The notes under the pieces: generated by a model
The model's input: only the letters and a program-made list of their open reading frames with translations
Database searches by the model: none
What the model was told of the DNA's origin: nothing
From: Streptomyces sp. 3214.6
GTDB taxonomy: Bacteria > Actinomycetota > Actinomycetes > Streptomycetales > Streptomycetaceae
Direction: 5' to 3'
Assembly (NCBI RefSeq): GCF_900129855.1
Contig: NZ_LT670819.1
Span: forward strand, 3,720,001-3,784,000
Length of the DNA stretch: 64,000 nucleotides
Shown: in pieces, positions 7,764-16,591 of the stretch
Position numbering within the stretch: position 1 is the stretch's first letter
Layout of the letters: each line of letters opens with the position of its first letter
Position numbers and translations under genes: made by a program

Positions 7764-9392
7764 GTGCACGACGTCATCGCCCGCGCCACCGCCTGGCTCG
7801 CCGAGGACCCCGACCCGCAGACCCGTGACGAGCTCGCCGGGCTCATCGAGGCCGAGGCCCTCACCGAGCTCGCCGACCGTTTCAGCGGCACCCTCCAGTT
7901 CGGCACCGCAGGCCTGCGCGGTGAGCTGGGCGCCGGGCCCATGCGTATGAACCGCTCGGTCGTCATCCGCGCCGCCGCCGGTCTCGCCGCGTATCTGAAG
8001 AAGAGCGGCCAGGCCGGCGGAGTCGTCGTCATCGGCTACGACGCCCGCCACAAGTCGGAGGACTTCGCCCGGGACACCGCCGCGGTGATGACGGGCGCGG
8101 GCTTCCGGGCGGCCGTCCTGCCCCGCCCGCTGCCCACCCCCGTCCTGGCGTACGCCATAAGGCACCTCGGCGCGGTCGCCGGGGTCGAGGTCACCGCCAG
8201 CCACAACCCGCCCCGCGACAACGGCTACAAGGTGTACCTGGGCGACGGTTCACAGATCGTGCCGCCCGCCGACTCGGGGATCGCGGCCGAGATCGACGCG
8301 ATCACCGCCCTGAAGGAAGTTCCCCGTCCGCGGGCCGGCTGGCACGTCCTCGACGACGCCGTCCTCGACGCCTACCTGGCCCGTACGGACGCCGTCCTCG
8401 CCGCGGACTCCCCCCGTACGGCCCGCACGGTCTACACGGCGATGCACGGCGTCGGCAAGGACGTCCTGCTCGCCGCCTTCGCCCGGGCGGGCTTCCCGGA
8501 GCCGGTGCTCGTCGCCGAACAGGCCGAGCCCGACCCGGACTTCCCGACCGTCGCCTTCCCCAACCCGGAAGAGCCCGGCGCGATGGACCTGGCGTTCGCG
8601 GCGGCCCGCGCGAGCGCACCCGACCTGGTCATCGCCAACGACCCGGACGCCGACCGCTGCGCCGTGGCCGTCCCCGACGGCGGCGACTGGCGGATGCTGC
8701 GGGGCGACGAGGTCGGCTCGCTGCTCGCCGCGCACCTCGTGCGGCGCGGGGCGCGCGGCACGTTCGCCGAGTCGATCGTCTCGTCCTCCCTCCTCGGCCG
8801 GATCGCCGAGAAGGCGGGCCTGCCCTACGAGGAGACCCTCACCGGCTTCAAGTGGATCGCCCGCGTCGACGGCCTGCGCTACGGCTACGAGGAGGCCCTC
8901 GGCTACTGCGTGGACCCCGAGGGCGTCCGCGACAAGGACGGCATCACCGCCGCCCTGCTCATCACCGAGCTCGCCTCGGAGCTCAAGGAGGAGGGCCGCA
9001 CCCTCCTCGACCTGCTCGACGACCTCGCCGTGGAACACGGCCTGCACGCCACCGATCAGCTGTCGGTGCGGGTGCAGGACCTGTCGGTCATCGCCGACGC
9101 CATGCAGCGTCTGCGGGAGCAGCCCCCGACCTCCCTCGCGGGCCTCACCATCACCCGCGCCGAGGACCTCACCCAGGGCACGGACCGGCTGCCGCCCACC
9201 GACGGGCTGCGCTACACGCTCGACGGCGCGCGGGTCGTCGTCCGCCCGAGCGGTACGGAGCCGAAGCTGAAGTGCTACCTGGAGGTCGTCGTTCCGGTGG
9301 CCGACCACTCCGGTCTCCCGGCCGCCCGCGCCGAGGCGGACGACCTGCTCGCCACGATCAAGCGGGACCTGTCGGCGGCGGCCGGCATCTGA
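7764..9392 (+). CDS. phospho-sugar mutase (phosphomannomutase/phosphopentomutase type)
   Basis: 542 residues, GTG start after a GAGAGG. Alpha-D-phosphohexomutase architecture in four domains: catalytic phosphoserine loop VEVTASHNPPRDNGYKVY (about residues 138-155), metal loop NDPDADRCAV (about 292-301), sugar-binding GFKWI and the phosphate-binding RPSGTEPKLK near 494-503. The roughly 540-residue PgcA/PGM2 branch includes phosphopentomutases. Sitting 74 nt after PNP, it plausibly converts (deoxy)ribose-1-phosphate to the 5-phosphate in the salvage pathway; annotation as phosphomannomutase is the usual default. The preceding gap holds two direct copies of CCACTCGGTA. Confidence 0.9.
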   Translation: MHDVIARATAWLAEDPDPQTRDELAGLIEAEALTELADRFSGTLQFGTAGLRGELGAGPMRMNRSVVIRAAAGLAAYLKKSGQAGGVVVIGYDARHKSEDFARDTAAVMTGAGFRAAVLPRPLPTPVLAYAIRHLGAVAGVEVTASHNPPRDNGYKVYLGDGSQIVPPADSGIAAEIDAITALKEVPRPRAGWHVLDDAVLDAYLARTDAVLAADSPRTARTVYTAMHGVGKDVLLAAFARAGFPEPVLVAEQAEPDPDFPTVAFPNPEEPGAMDLAFAAARASAPDLVIANDPDADRCAVAVPDGGDWRMLRGDEVGSLLAAHLVRRGARGTFAESIVSSSLLGRIAEKAGLPYEETLTGFKWIARVDGLRYGYEEALGYCVDPEGVRDKDGITAALLITELASELKEEGRTLLDLLDDLAVEHGLHATDQLSVRVQDLSVIADAMQRLREQPPTSLAGLTITRAEDLTQGTDRLPPTDGLRYTLDGARVVVRPSGTEPKLKCYLEVVVPVADHSGLPAARAEADDLLATIKRDLSAAAGI

Positions 9393-9454
9393 CGCCAGGA
9401 CAGACGGGACGCGCCGGGCCGTCCATCGGCCCGGCCGTCGGTTCGGCCGTCAGG

Positions 9455-10300
9455 TCATCCGAAGCGGCCGCCCACGTAGTCCGAGGTGCGCGGGTCCTGG
9501 GGGCTGTCGAACATCGAGGCCGTGGGGCCGTGTTCGACGATCCCGCCGGGGGTGCCCTGTTCGGCCAGGAAGAAGGCGCACTGGTCGGAGACACGGGCGG
9601 CCTGCTGCATGTTGTGGGTGACGATCACGATCGTCACGTCCTCGGAGAGCTCGTGGATCGTCTCCTCGATGCGGCGGGTCGAGGTGGGGTCCAGGGCCGA
9701 GCACGGCTCGTCCATGAGCAGGACCCGGGGCCGGACCGCCAGCGAGCGCGCGATGCACAGGCGCTGCTGCTGGCCGCCGGAGAGCGCGCCGCCGGGCTGG
9801 CGCAGACGGTCGCGGACCTCCTTCCACAGGCCCGCCTTGGTGAGGCACTCCTCGACGAGACCGTCCTTGCTGTCCCGGCCGGCCTTGATGCCACCCAGCT
9901 TCAGGCCCGCGGTGACGTTGTCGTAGATCGACATCGCCGGGAAGGGGTTCGGCTTCTGGAAGACCATGCCGATCTGGCGGCGGGCGTGGGTGATGCGGCG
10001 GCCGCGGTCGTAGATGTCGTCGCCGTCGAGCAGCACCCGGCCGGCGAGGGAGGCGGAGCCGACCAGTTCGTGCATGCGATTGAGGATCCGCAGGAAGGTG
10101 GACTTGCCGCAGCCGGACGGGCCGATGAGCGCGGTCACCTTGCGGGCGGGCATGGTGAGCGACACCTGGTCCAGGACCTTGTGGTCGCCGAACCAGGCCG
10201 AGATGGAGTCGGCCTCCAGGGTGGCCGGGTCGTTCCCGCCCGCGGTCGTGCCCGCGGGCACCCGCGGCAGCTTCACGGTCGTGTCTGTCGCTTCGGGCAT
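9455..10300 (-). CDS. pstB: PstB-like phosphate ABC transporter ATP-binding protein
   Basis: 281 residues from ATG 10300 with GAGGAG upstream. Walker A GPSGCGKST, the PstB-specific QKPNPFPAMSIYDNV Q-loop, signature LSGGQQQRL, Walker B VLLMDEPCSALDP and switch THNMQQ are all intact, so it should be an active ATPase. An N-terminal extension of about 25 residues precedes the first strand. It is the last gene of the minus-strand cluster whose permeases lie about 8 kb upstream, separated by surface-protein genes; no phoU follows, unlike canonical pst operons. Confidence 0.9.
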   Translation of the reverse strand: MPEATDTTVKLPRVPAGTTAGGNDPATLEADSISAWFGDHKVLDQVSLTMPARKVTALIGPSGCGKSTFLRILNRMHELVGSASLAGRVLLDGDDIYDRGRRITHARRQIGMVFQKPNPFPAMSIYDNVTAGLKLGGIKAGRDSKDGLVEECLTKAGLWKEVRDRLRQPGGALSGGQQQRLCIARSLAVRPRVLLMDEPCSALDPTSTRRIEETIHELSEDVTIVIVTHNMQQAARVSDQCAFFLAEQGTPGGIVEHGPTASMFDSPQDPRTSDYVGGRFG

Positions 10301-10320
10301 GGTGGGTGACTCCTCGTCGT

Positions 10321-11262
10321 TCAGAGCAGGTTGGGCAGCAGACGCGTGGCGGCGCCGGAGACGGCGAGGCCGAGGGCGGCCAGTACGGGCACGCCGACGA
10401 TCCAGGTCTGCCAGGGGCCCCACACGCGGCGCGCGGCCATGGTGAGCAGGGCCGCGAGCAGCAACGCCTGCGACCAGAGGAAGACCGGGAGCCAGGCGGC
10501 GCCCTCGGTGCCCAGGGCCTGCTCGGACTCGTCGATCCAGCCGGAGGTCAGGGGCCGCGGTGGGGCGGGCTGGACGGCGCTGGTCAGGGCGGCGTCGACG
10601 CGGAGGGTGCCGGAGGGGGTGTAGGGGCCGCCGTCGGCGGTGATGAGGGTGAGCCGGCCCTGGCCCTGGGTGAGCGTGGGCGGCAGGGGGTCGCCCTCGC
10701 GACGGATGCCCGAGACCGTGTAGGCGGCGGTGCCCTGGCCGGTCGTCACGCGGATCTCGGCGCCGACGGGGAGTTGGTGGAGGTCGTTGAACGGGCTGCC
10801 GTACCCCCACTGGCGGCCCATGATCACGCTGGTGCCGGCCTGGCCCGGCAGCGGGGTGTCGCGGCGGTGGCCCGGGCCGGACATCAGCACTCCGGAGGCG
10901 GTGCCCTCCCCGACGACCTCCTTCAGGCCGAGGGCGGGGATGCGCAGCAGCGCGACGGGCGCGCCCGGCTTCAGCATGTCCTGCTCGTACGTCCGCTGCC
11001 CCACCGGTGCGATGCCGAGGGCGAGTTGGCGGCGCAGCTCGTCGTAGGCGGTCTGCTGGTCGCGGGCGTGCTGGAGGTGCCCCACGATGGTGAGGTTGGC
11101 CGCGAAGCCGAGCAGCAGGGCGGCGAGCACGCACAGTGCGGCGCCGGCGAACGCGAGGCCGGCGCGCTCGGCCCGCGTCGGCCCGGCGGCGGACGGCGGC
11201 TCGGGCGCGGGCGCCGGCGCCGGTGACGCCTCGACCGGCGGGGGCGGGGACAGCACGGTCAC
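10321..11262 (-). CDS. sortase-fold membrane protein lacking catalytic His and Cys
   Basis: 313 residues, GTG start 8 nt after AGGAG. Proline-rich N-terminus, one TM at about 33-58, an exported sortase domain about 85-235, then two TM helices near 258-277 and 284-307. The domain follows class E sortases: LLRIPALGL, then GPGHRRDTPLPGQ. The position of the catalytic His (family AGHRTT) reads MGRQWG, and the position of the catalytic Cys (family TLTTC) reads TLITADGG, so both nucleophile and base are absent; the distal Arg (GTLRV) may remain. It therefore cannot be a normal transpeptidase. Position between an LASTG protein and pstB suggests a structural or binding role in this transporter-like cluster. 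Confidence 0.82.
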   Translation of the reverse strand: MTVLSPPPPVEASPAPAPAPEPPSAAGPTRAERAGLAFAGAALCVLAALLLGFAANLTIVGHLQHARDQQTAYDELRRQLALGIAPVGQRTYEQDMLKPGAPVALLRIPALGLKEVVGEGTASGVLMSGPGHRRDTPLPGQAGTSVIMGRQWGYGSPFNDLHQLPVGAEIRVTTGQGTAAYTVSGIRREGDPLPPTLTQGQGRLTLITADGGPYTPSGTLRVDAALTSAVQPAPPRPLTSGWIDESEQALGTEGAAWLPVFLWSQALLLAALLTMAARRVWGPWQTWIVGVPVLAALGLAVSGAATRLLPNLL

Positions 11263-11345
11263 GGGGAGCGCTCCTGTGAGGTGGTGTGGGGTGGACAGGC
11301 ACAGACGGCAGACGGCAACCGACGGGTGACGACGGCAGACGGCAG

Positions 11346-11379
11346 GCGCGGGCGGCGGGGTGTGGTCCGCCGCCCGCGC
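11346..11379 (-). terminator. hairpin between LASTG protein and sortase-like gene
   Basis: GCGCGGGCGGCGG pairs perfectly with CCGCCGCCCGCGC (13 bp) around an 8-nt loop, 11 nt after the upstream stop codon. It may partly terminate transcription and lower expression of the sortase-like and pstB genes. Confidence 0.6.
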
Positions 11380-11389
11380 TCCCCGTCGC

Positions 11390-12862
11390 CTAGGCGCGGG
11401 GCTCGCCGAAGTGCAGCAGGCCGCGTCGGCGGCCGAAGCGGACGAAGAGGATGCCGGCCGTGCACAGGACGACGGCTCCGACGCCGGAGAACAGGGCGAT
11501 CTCGCTGCCGGTGGAGGCGAGGCCGCCGCCCGTCGTGGTGGTTCCGCCGGTGCCGGCGCCGCCGGTGGTGCCGGACGTCGTTCCGGACGTCGTTCCGGCG
11601 GTGTCGCCCGTGCCGCCGGTCGGCCCGTCGGTGGGCTGGTCGCTCGGGGCGTCGGTGGGGTCGCCCGTCGGGTCGCCCGAGGGGTCGGCGCTGCCGGTGG
11701 GGCTCGGGGAGCCGCTCGGCTCGGGGACGGTGAAGGACGCGGTGGTGAAGTCCACGCCCACGCCGCCGTTGGTCCGGCAGTTCTTGCCGGCCGCGGTGAA
11801 CGTCCAGGACGCCCGGCCCGCGACCGCGTCGTCGGGGACGGTCAGCGTCGGCCAGGTCACCACTCCGCTCGCGTCCGCGGTGGCGGCGGCGAAGCCGGCG
11901 TCGTTGCCGCTCAGCTTCATCGCGTACGTCGTGCCGGCCGTGCAGCCACGGACGATCAGCTTGACGGTCTGGCCGCGCCGGAGCTGCGGTTCGACGGCCA
12001 GCCGCTTGTCGGCGGCGTCGTGGATCTCGTAGTCCGCGGGGTAGACGAGCACGGTGGCCACCGCGGCCTCCGAGGCGCCCCACCTGGTCGCGTCGGCGGG
12101 GGTGAAGCGGGCGGTGATGTCGTGCCGCCCCTGGGTCAGCGCCTTCGTCCTGAGCTCGGCCCTGCCACCGGCGACGGTGGCCTCGCCCAGGGAGGTCGTG
12201 CCGTCCAGGAAGGTGACCTTGCCGGTCGCCTCGGCCGGCGAGACCGTCGCGGTGAGCGTGACCTCCTCGCCGGGCTCGATGTCGCCGGGCGCCGCCACGA
12301 GAGTGACGCCGGTGGCCTTCGCGCCCTCGCCGACGGCCCAGTGGTCACCGGTCACGGTGATCTTCTGGGACCAGTACGGGTCGCCGGGGACGATCGAGTC
12401 CGGCGCCACCGCGTAGTCGAAGTTGTCCACGCAGCGCAGGCGCAGCTCGTAGGTGCCGTCGCCGGTGATGATGTCCGTCAGCGGGGCGACGAACAGGCCC
12501 GGGTTGTCGGCCGCGGCGAGCGACAGCGTCGAGGTGGCGGCCGAGTAGGGGGCCTTGTCGGTGACGCCGCGCAGCGCCAGTTGCTCGGTGCCGTCGGCCT
12601 TGACGACGTACAGGTTGAGGGCGCTGTTCCAGTTGATGTCCTCGAGGGTGACGTCGGGACACTTGCCGGGAATCGTGAGGGACCCGGCGATGGGCTGGGT
12701 GGCGCTCAGTTCGCCGGTGCCGGGCGTCATGGTGAACGCGCCGACGGAGGCCGCCCGGGCGGGCTGGGACTGGGTCACGGCCAGGGTCACCAGGCCCAGT
12801 GCGAGCAGGGCGCAGGCGGCCAGGACGGCGGCCGTTCTTCTGAAGGGTTGCGGCACGGTCAT
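11390..12862 (-). CDS. LASTG cell-wall-anchored surface protein with Ig-like domain
   Basis: 490 residues. Sec signal peptide (TM 10-30, cleavage near AARA-A, about residue 37). Residues about 200-275 form a bacterial Ig-like (Big_3-type) domain (PGEEVTLTATVSP, GKVTFLDGTTSLG, FTPAD). A Ser/Thr/Pro/Gly/Asp-rich stalk (about 385-450) leads to the sorting signal LASTG near 453, a hydrophobic helix and a terminal Arg cluster. LAxTG is the class E sortase motif of streptomycetes, so anchoring probably uses a housekeeping sortase encoded elsewhere, since the local sortase-like protein lacks catalytic residues. Two Cys near 143 and others may form disulfides. No enzymatic domain seen. Confidence 0.82.
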   Translation of the reverse strand: MTVPQPFRRTAAVLAACALLALGLVTLAVTQSQPARAASVGAFTMTPGTGELSATQPIAGSLTIPGKCPDVTLEDINWNSALNLYVVKADGTEQLALRGVTDKAPYSAATSTLSLAAADNPGLFVAPLTDIITGDGTYELRLRCVDNFDYAVAPDSIVPGDPYWSQKITVTGDHWAVGEGAKATGVTLVAAPGDIEPGEEVTLTATVSPAEATGKVTFLDGTTSLGEATVAGGRAELRTKALTQGRHDITARFTPADATRWGASEAAVATVLVYPADYEIHDAADKRLAVEPQLRRGQTVKLIVRGCTAGTTYAMKLSGNDAGFAAATADASGVVTWPTLTVPDDAVAGRASWTFTAAGKNCRTNGGVGVDFTTASFTVPEPSGSPSPTGSADPSGDPTGDPTDAPSDQPTDGPTGGTGDTAGTTSGTTSGTTGGAGTGGTTTTGGGLASTGSEIALFSGVGAVVLCTAGILFVRFGRRRGLLHFGEPRA

Positions 12863-12911
12863 TTCGTTGCCCCCCGGGGTCGGTCGACGGGTGTGTACGG
12901 ACAGCGCGTGG

Positions 12912-12937
12912 GGCCGGGCACCCGTGGGTGCCCGGCC
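12912..12937 (-). terminator. hairpin after the secreted binding protein
   Basis: GGCCGGGCACCC and GGGTGCCCGGCC form a perfect 12-bp stem with a 2-nt loop, 32 nt after the binding-protein stop and before the LASTG gene. Likely an attenuator or mRNA 3'-stabilising stem within the cluster. Confidence 0.6.
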
Positions 12938-12968
12938 GCTCGCGCGAGGGTCAGCCGGCGGTCATGGA

Positions 12969-13982
12969 TCAGCGTTCGCCCGTGAGGGTCGTGGCGCCGC
13001 AGTTGTTCACGGCGCCGAAGCCGTACGTGGTGAGGGTGGCGCTGCTGGAGCAGACCTTGGAGGCGGAGCCGACGAAGGTGTCCGCGATGACCGGCTCGGC
13101 GAGCCGGGTGGTCTGCACGACGTTGTAGACGTCCCGCAGGAACTGGGAGTCGAAGCTCGTGTTGAGGGCGAGCGCGGTGCCCGAACCGGTGGTGGGGGCC
13201 AGGCTGTTGATGCTGCGCAGCCGCGACTCGCCGCGCCGGGCCTCGACACCCGGGAGGCTCTTGCCCTGGGCGATCCACTGGGCGATCGAGTACGGCATCA
13301 GCTGGTTGGCGGCGGTGATCGCGGTGCCGTCGTGCTCCTGGATGCCCTGGGTGACACAGGAGCCGACCTGCGACTCGCTGACGCCGATGGCCGACAGCCA
13401 GAACGTCCGGGTGCCCGAGCCGGTCTGCGGCAGCAGCGGCGCCACCGTGACCGTGGTGCCCGAGGCGTTGGTGTAGGTGCAGTTGGTGTAGATGCTCGCC
13501 AACTGGGCCTTCGTCAGGTTGGTCGGCACCGAGCTGCCCAGGTCGGTGGCGTAGGTGACGCCGTCCTTGGCGTACGGGATGAAGGTCAGGTCGGAGGTGG
13601 AGGTGTCGGCGGGGCCGCGCGAGGAGCGGGCGAAGTCGAGGCAGCCGGTGCCGGCGGTGATGTCGTTGTTCAGCGCCGTGATGCCGGCCGAGGAGCCGTT
13701 CGGGCGGTTGATCGTGCAGTTCGGCTTGGTCGCCGGGTCCTTGGTGGTGACGGTGGCGGAGCCGGTGGCGTTCCAGGAGGCGATGACCTTGCCGCCGGTG
13801 TTCGTGATGGTGTCGCCGAGGCCGTTCACGACGTACTGCGTGGTGTCCGAACCCACACCCGCCAGCTGACGGTACTCGGTGGTCGAGCCCGGGTCGGCCG
13901 AGGCCGGGGCGGCCAGGATGCCGAGGCCGAGAGCCGCGACGCCGAAAGCGGCGCCGACCTGAGCGCGAGACTTGACGTTCAT
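12969..13982 (-). CDS. secreted PstS-superfamily substrate-binding protein
   Basis: 337 residues. A Sec signal peptide ends near AAPASADP (about residue 30) and has no lipobox Cys, so the protein is released or held non-covalently. The mature start (GVGSDTTQYVVNGLGD) and the later PLLPQTGSGTRTFWL correspond to the two phosphate-loop regions of PstS-type proteins, but the canonical R-x-D-G-S-G-T is altered to Q-T-G-S-G-T, so the ligand may differ. Four to six Cys suggest disulfides. Preceded by AAGGGG. It lies in the middle of the pst-like cluster. Confidence 0.8.
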   Translation of the reverse strand: MNVKSRAQVGAAFGVAALGLGILAAPASADPGSTTEYRQLAGVGSDTTQYVVNGLGDTITNTGGKVIASWNATGSATVTTKDPATKPNCTINRPNGSSAGITALNNDITAGTGCLDFARSSRGPADTSTSDLTFIPYAKDGVTYATDLGSSVPTNLTKAQLASIYTNCTYTNASGTTVTVAPLLPQTGSGTRTFWLSAIGVSESQVGSCVTQGIQEHDGTAITAANQLMPYSIAQWIAQGKSLPGVEARRGESRLRSINSLAPTTGSGTALALNTSFDSQFLRDVYNVVQTTRLAEPVIADTFVGSASKVCSSSATLTTYGFGAVNNCGATTLTGER

Positions 13983-14077
13983 TTCTGAACCCCTTGTTCT
14001 GGATTTCGAAAGACCGGACGTTCAAGCAAAGGCTGGGCTTTCAAGCACTGCGTACATTTCCAGGAGTTCCGCACGAC

Positions 14078-14093
14078 GGCCAACCAATTGGCC
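14078..14093. repeat. small palindrome GGCCAA-CCAA-TTGGCC
   Basis: A 6-bp stem with 4-nt loop in the 149-nt gap before the secreted binding-protein gene; possibly a 5'-leader hairpin or operator. A second perfect palindrome, CCCCCTAGGGGG (14128-14139), contains the stop codon of the upstream gene. Confidence 0.4.
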
Positions 14094-14131
14094 ATGAGGG
14101 AAAGGTTAAGAGGAGATTGCCTGGGTGCCCC

Positions 14132-16591
14132 CTAGGGGGACCGTCGCTGGGCGAGGCGCAGCATTATCGGACCGGAAAGTCCGGCGGCGCCACCCAGGAA
14201 CAGAACGACGAGAAGCACCCAGCGGATAATTCCCAGAATTTCTCCCGGGGTGACGCCGTTCGCGGATTTCGCGACATTCTGCTGCGGCCCCGAGGAGGGA
14301 CCCGCGGTACCGCCCGCGGCGCCGGCCACGGGGGTGGCGGAGCCCCCGGGGCCGCCGGCCGCGCCCGCGCTCGTGCCCCCTGCGGCCGTACCGGCGGAGG
14401 TGCCCCCGGCGCCGGCCGCGGCGCCGGAACCCCCGGTGCCGTCCGGGCCCGTCCCGCCGGACGCCGGGCCGGTCGCCACGCCGCGCTCCAGGGCGCCGGC
14501 GGCGGTCCGGGCCTGCGTCCGCTGCTTCGCCGGCAACGGCGCGTACCCAGGAGGCAGTTGGCCCGCGGAGAGGCCGGGTGTCTGGCCCGCCCCGGCGACG
14601 TACCGGATGAACTTCGCGTACGCCTTGCGAGCCGCGGCGGCCTGGTCCACCGAGGCCGCCGCGTAGGCGACGGCGGTCAGCGGGTACGCCTGCCCTTTGG
14701 CCCGACCCGGGTCGGGCTTGAGCACGGTCGCGTCCACGGACGACGGCCGCATCGCGGCGACCGCGGCCGTCAGCGTGGCGGTCGAGGGCTTCACGAAGGC
14801 GCCGTCCGCGTTGCGCAGGGCCGCCGTCTTCAGTCCGTAGCGCTCGGCCGACGCGGTGTCGACGATCGCCAGCACGGCGTGCCGGCCCGACATGGGGACC
14901 TCGTTGCCCAGCTTGGGCGGGGCGTTGTTCCCCGCCTGCCACACGACGGTGCCGTTGTTGTTGCCGCGCAGGGTGCGCACCGCGGCCTCGTGCAGGTCGT
15001 TGGCGTAGGGGTCCAGGTCCTGCCCGGTGTAGGTGAGCGGCGGGACCCCGTTGGCGACGGCCGGGGACGTGGTCGGGTCCACCTTGGGGAAGTCGGTCAG
15101 CGAGGTGGCGTCCGCCAGCTTCAGGTCCTTGTAGTAGCGGTTGACCTTCATTCCCCAGGGGTCCATCGTCCCGGAGAGGAAAGCCCGGGCTTCTAGGTCC
15201 GACTGGAGCCAGTTCCACACGATGCGCGTGGTGTCGGACGTCAGGAGGGGAACCATGAGACTGCTCGGCCGACCGCTCAGTGCCGGGAATTCAGGATTCA
15301 GTTTCCTGAATTCCGGATCCTCGTTGAAGAACGCGGGATTTCCGGTCAGGTAATCCGGGGCGGCGCCCAGGGTCACGTCCTTCGCGTAGGAGTGCGTCAG
15401 CATCTTGGCGACGATCCGCGGCGAGAGTCTCATTTCCTGCACCACGCCGGACGCCGTTTCCAGGAAGAACGCGATCGCCAGCCCGGACACCGCGACGGGT
15501 GCGTGCACGACCTTCGCCACGCCGTCCGCCCCGGCCACCGGATCGACGGTGAAGCCCAGCATGGGCGCGTCGCCCGTCGCGGCCAGGACCTGGGTCCTGG
15601 CCGGCTCCTCGCCGCCCTGAGAGAAGGCGAACGTGGTTCCCGTGGACGTGCACAGCTTGGGCTGCCAGGAGGTGACGGCGTCCGTCGCCAGCTGTGAGCC
15701 CGCCGTGGGCTGCTCGGGCTGGCCCTGCGGGCAGAACTCGTCGACCGGCAGGAAGTCCAGCCGGACCGCCATCCGCTGCGCCCAGTTCGTCGTGGTCAGG
15801 GGCGAGCCGTCGATCTTCCCGTCCTGGCCCGGCGCCGTGACGTCCGTGCCGTCGGGGTTGTGCGTGCCGCGCGGCACGATGACCAGCCAGCACGACCGGG
15901 GTGCGGGAGCGCTGCCGGCGGCCGCCGTGTTCAGCCCGCACCCCAGGTGGGAGGCCTCGATCCCGTCGAGCACCTGGAAGGTGGCCTCGCCCGTGCCGCC
16001 CGCGAAGGTGCGGCCGGCGGGCTGCTCGTTGGTGTCCAGCGGGCCGAAGTAGGTCTTGTCCGTGGGGGACGTGGTCGCCGGGGAGCCGTTGGCGGGGCGG
16101 AACGGCACGAAGGCGCCCGCGCCCGTGTACTGCGTCTCCTCGGGGTCCGGCGTCGCGGACACCGACCGGCTGTCCACGCCGGTGCCGGGGAGCGGGACGC
16201 CGGAACCGCCGTACTCGCAACTCTCACGCGTGGGCCCGGCCGGGCTGTCTCCCCAACACTGCATGATCTGCAGGAAGTTGCTGTCGACCGTGGACTCCGG
16301 CGTGGGCGCGCCGCCCTTCCAGGTGATCAGCACGCCCTGGGTGCGCAGGTTCTTCGTCTGGTGGACCGTCACCTTCAGCCCGGAGAAGTCGTCGTACTTG
16401 CCGCGGGTTCCGGTCACCGTCACCGCGGAGTCCGCCGCCGCACCGTCCGCGGCCGCCGCGGGCGTGGCGCCGGGCGGCACCGGCAGCAGGGCCAGGACGA
16501 GGGCGGCCAGCAGGGCGCCGACGCCGGCGACGACACGCGCTCCTGGGCCGCCGCCCCTGGGCGCTCCGTCCGTACGGGTCATGGTGCTCAT
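14132..16591 (-). CDS. large secreted, membrane-anchored binding-protein-like component
   Basis: 819 residues. Signal peptide (TM about 19-42, cleavage near AAAADG). A long extracellular region with several Cys; the segment after residue 330 (GFTVDPVAGADGVAKVVHAPVAVSGLA) and the C-terminal half resemble periplasmic-binding-protein folds of the PstS clan, although no SGT phosphate motif is visible. A Gly/Ala/Ser/Thr stalk (about 690-770) precedes a C-terminal TM helix (about 785-806) and a basic tail, with no LPxTG. Its ATG overlaps the upstream stop as ATGA, so it is translationally coupled to the PstS-like gene. Confidence 0.75.
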   Translation of the reverse strand: MSTMTRTDGAPRGGGPGARVVAGVGALLAALVLALLPVPPGATPAAAADGAAADSAVTVTGTRGKYDDFSGLKVTVHQTKNLRTQGVLITWKGGAPTPESTVDSNFLQIMQCWGDSPAGPTRESCEYGGSGVPLPGTGVDSRSVSATPDPEETQYTGAGAFVPFRPANGSPATTSPTDKTYFGPLDTNEQPAGRTFAGGTGEATFQVLDGIEASHLGCGLNTAAAGSAPAPRSCWLVIVPRGTHNPDGTDVTAPGQDGKIDGSPLTTTNWAQRMAVRLDFLPVDEFCPQGQPEQPTAGSQLATDAVTSWQPKLCTSTGTTFAFSQGGEEPARTQVLAATGDAPMLGFTVDPVAGADGVAKVVHAPVAVSGLAIAFFLETASGVVQEMRLSPRIVAKMLTHSYAKDVTLGAAPDYLTGNPAFFNEDPEFRKLNPEFPALSGRPSSLMVPLLTSDTTRIVWNWLQSDLEARAFLSGTMDPWGMKVNRYYKDLKLADATSLTDFPKVDPTTSPAVANGVPPLTYTGQDLDPYANDLHEAAVRTLRGNNNGTVVWQAGNNAPPKLGNEVPMSGRHAVLAIVDTASAERYGLKTAALRNADGAFVKPSTATLTAAVAAMRPSSVDATVLKPDPGRAKGQAYPLTAVAYAAASVDQAAAARKAYAKFIRYVAGAGQTPGLSAGQLPPGYAPLPAKQRTQARTAAGALERGVATGPASGGTGPDGTGGSGAAAGAGGTSAGTAAGGTSAGAAGGPGGSATPVAGAAGGTAGPSSGPQQNVAKSANGVTPGEILGIIRWVLLVVLFLGGAAGLSGPIMLRLAQRRSP

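Noticed and set aside
10321..11262. Functional sortase
   Set aside because: Catalytic His and Cys positions are Arg and Ala.
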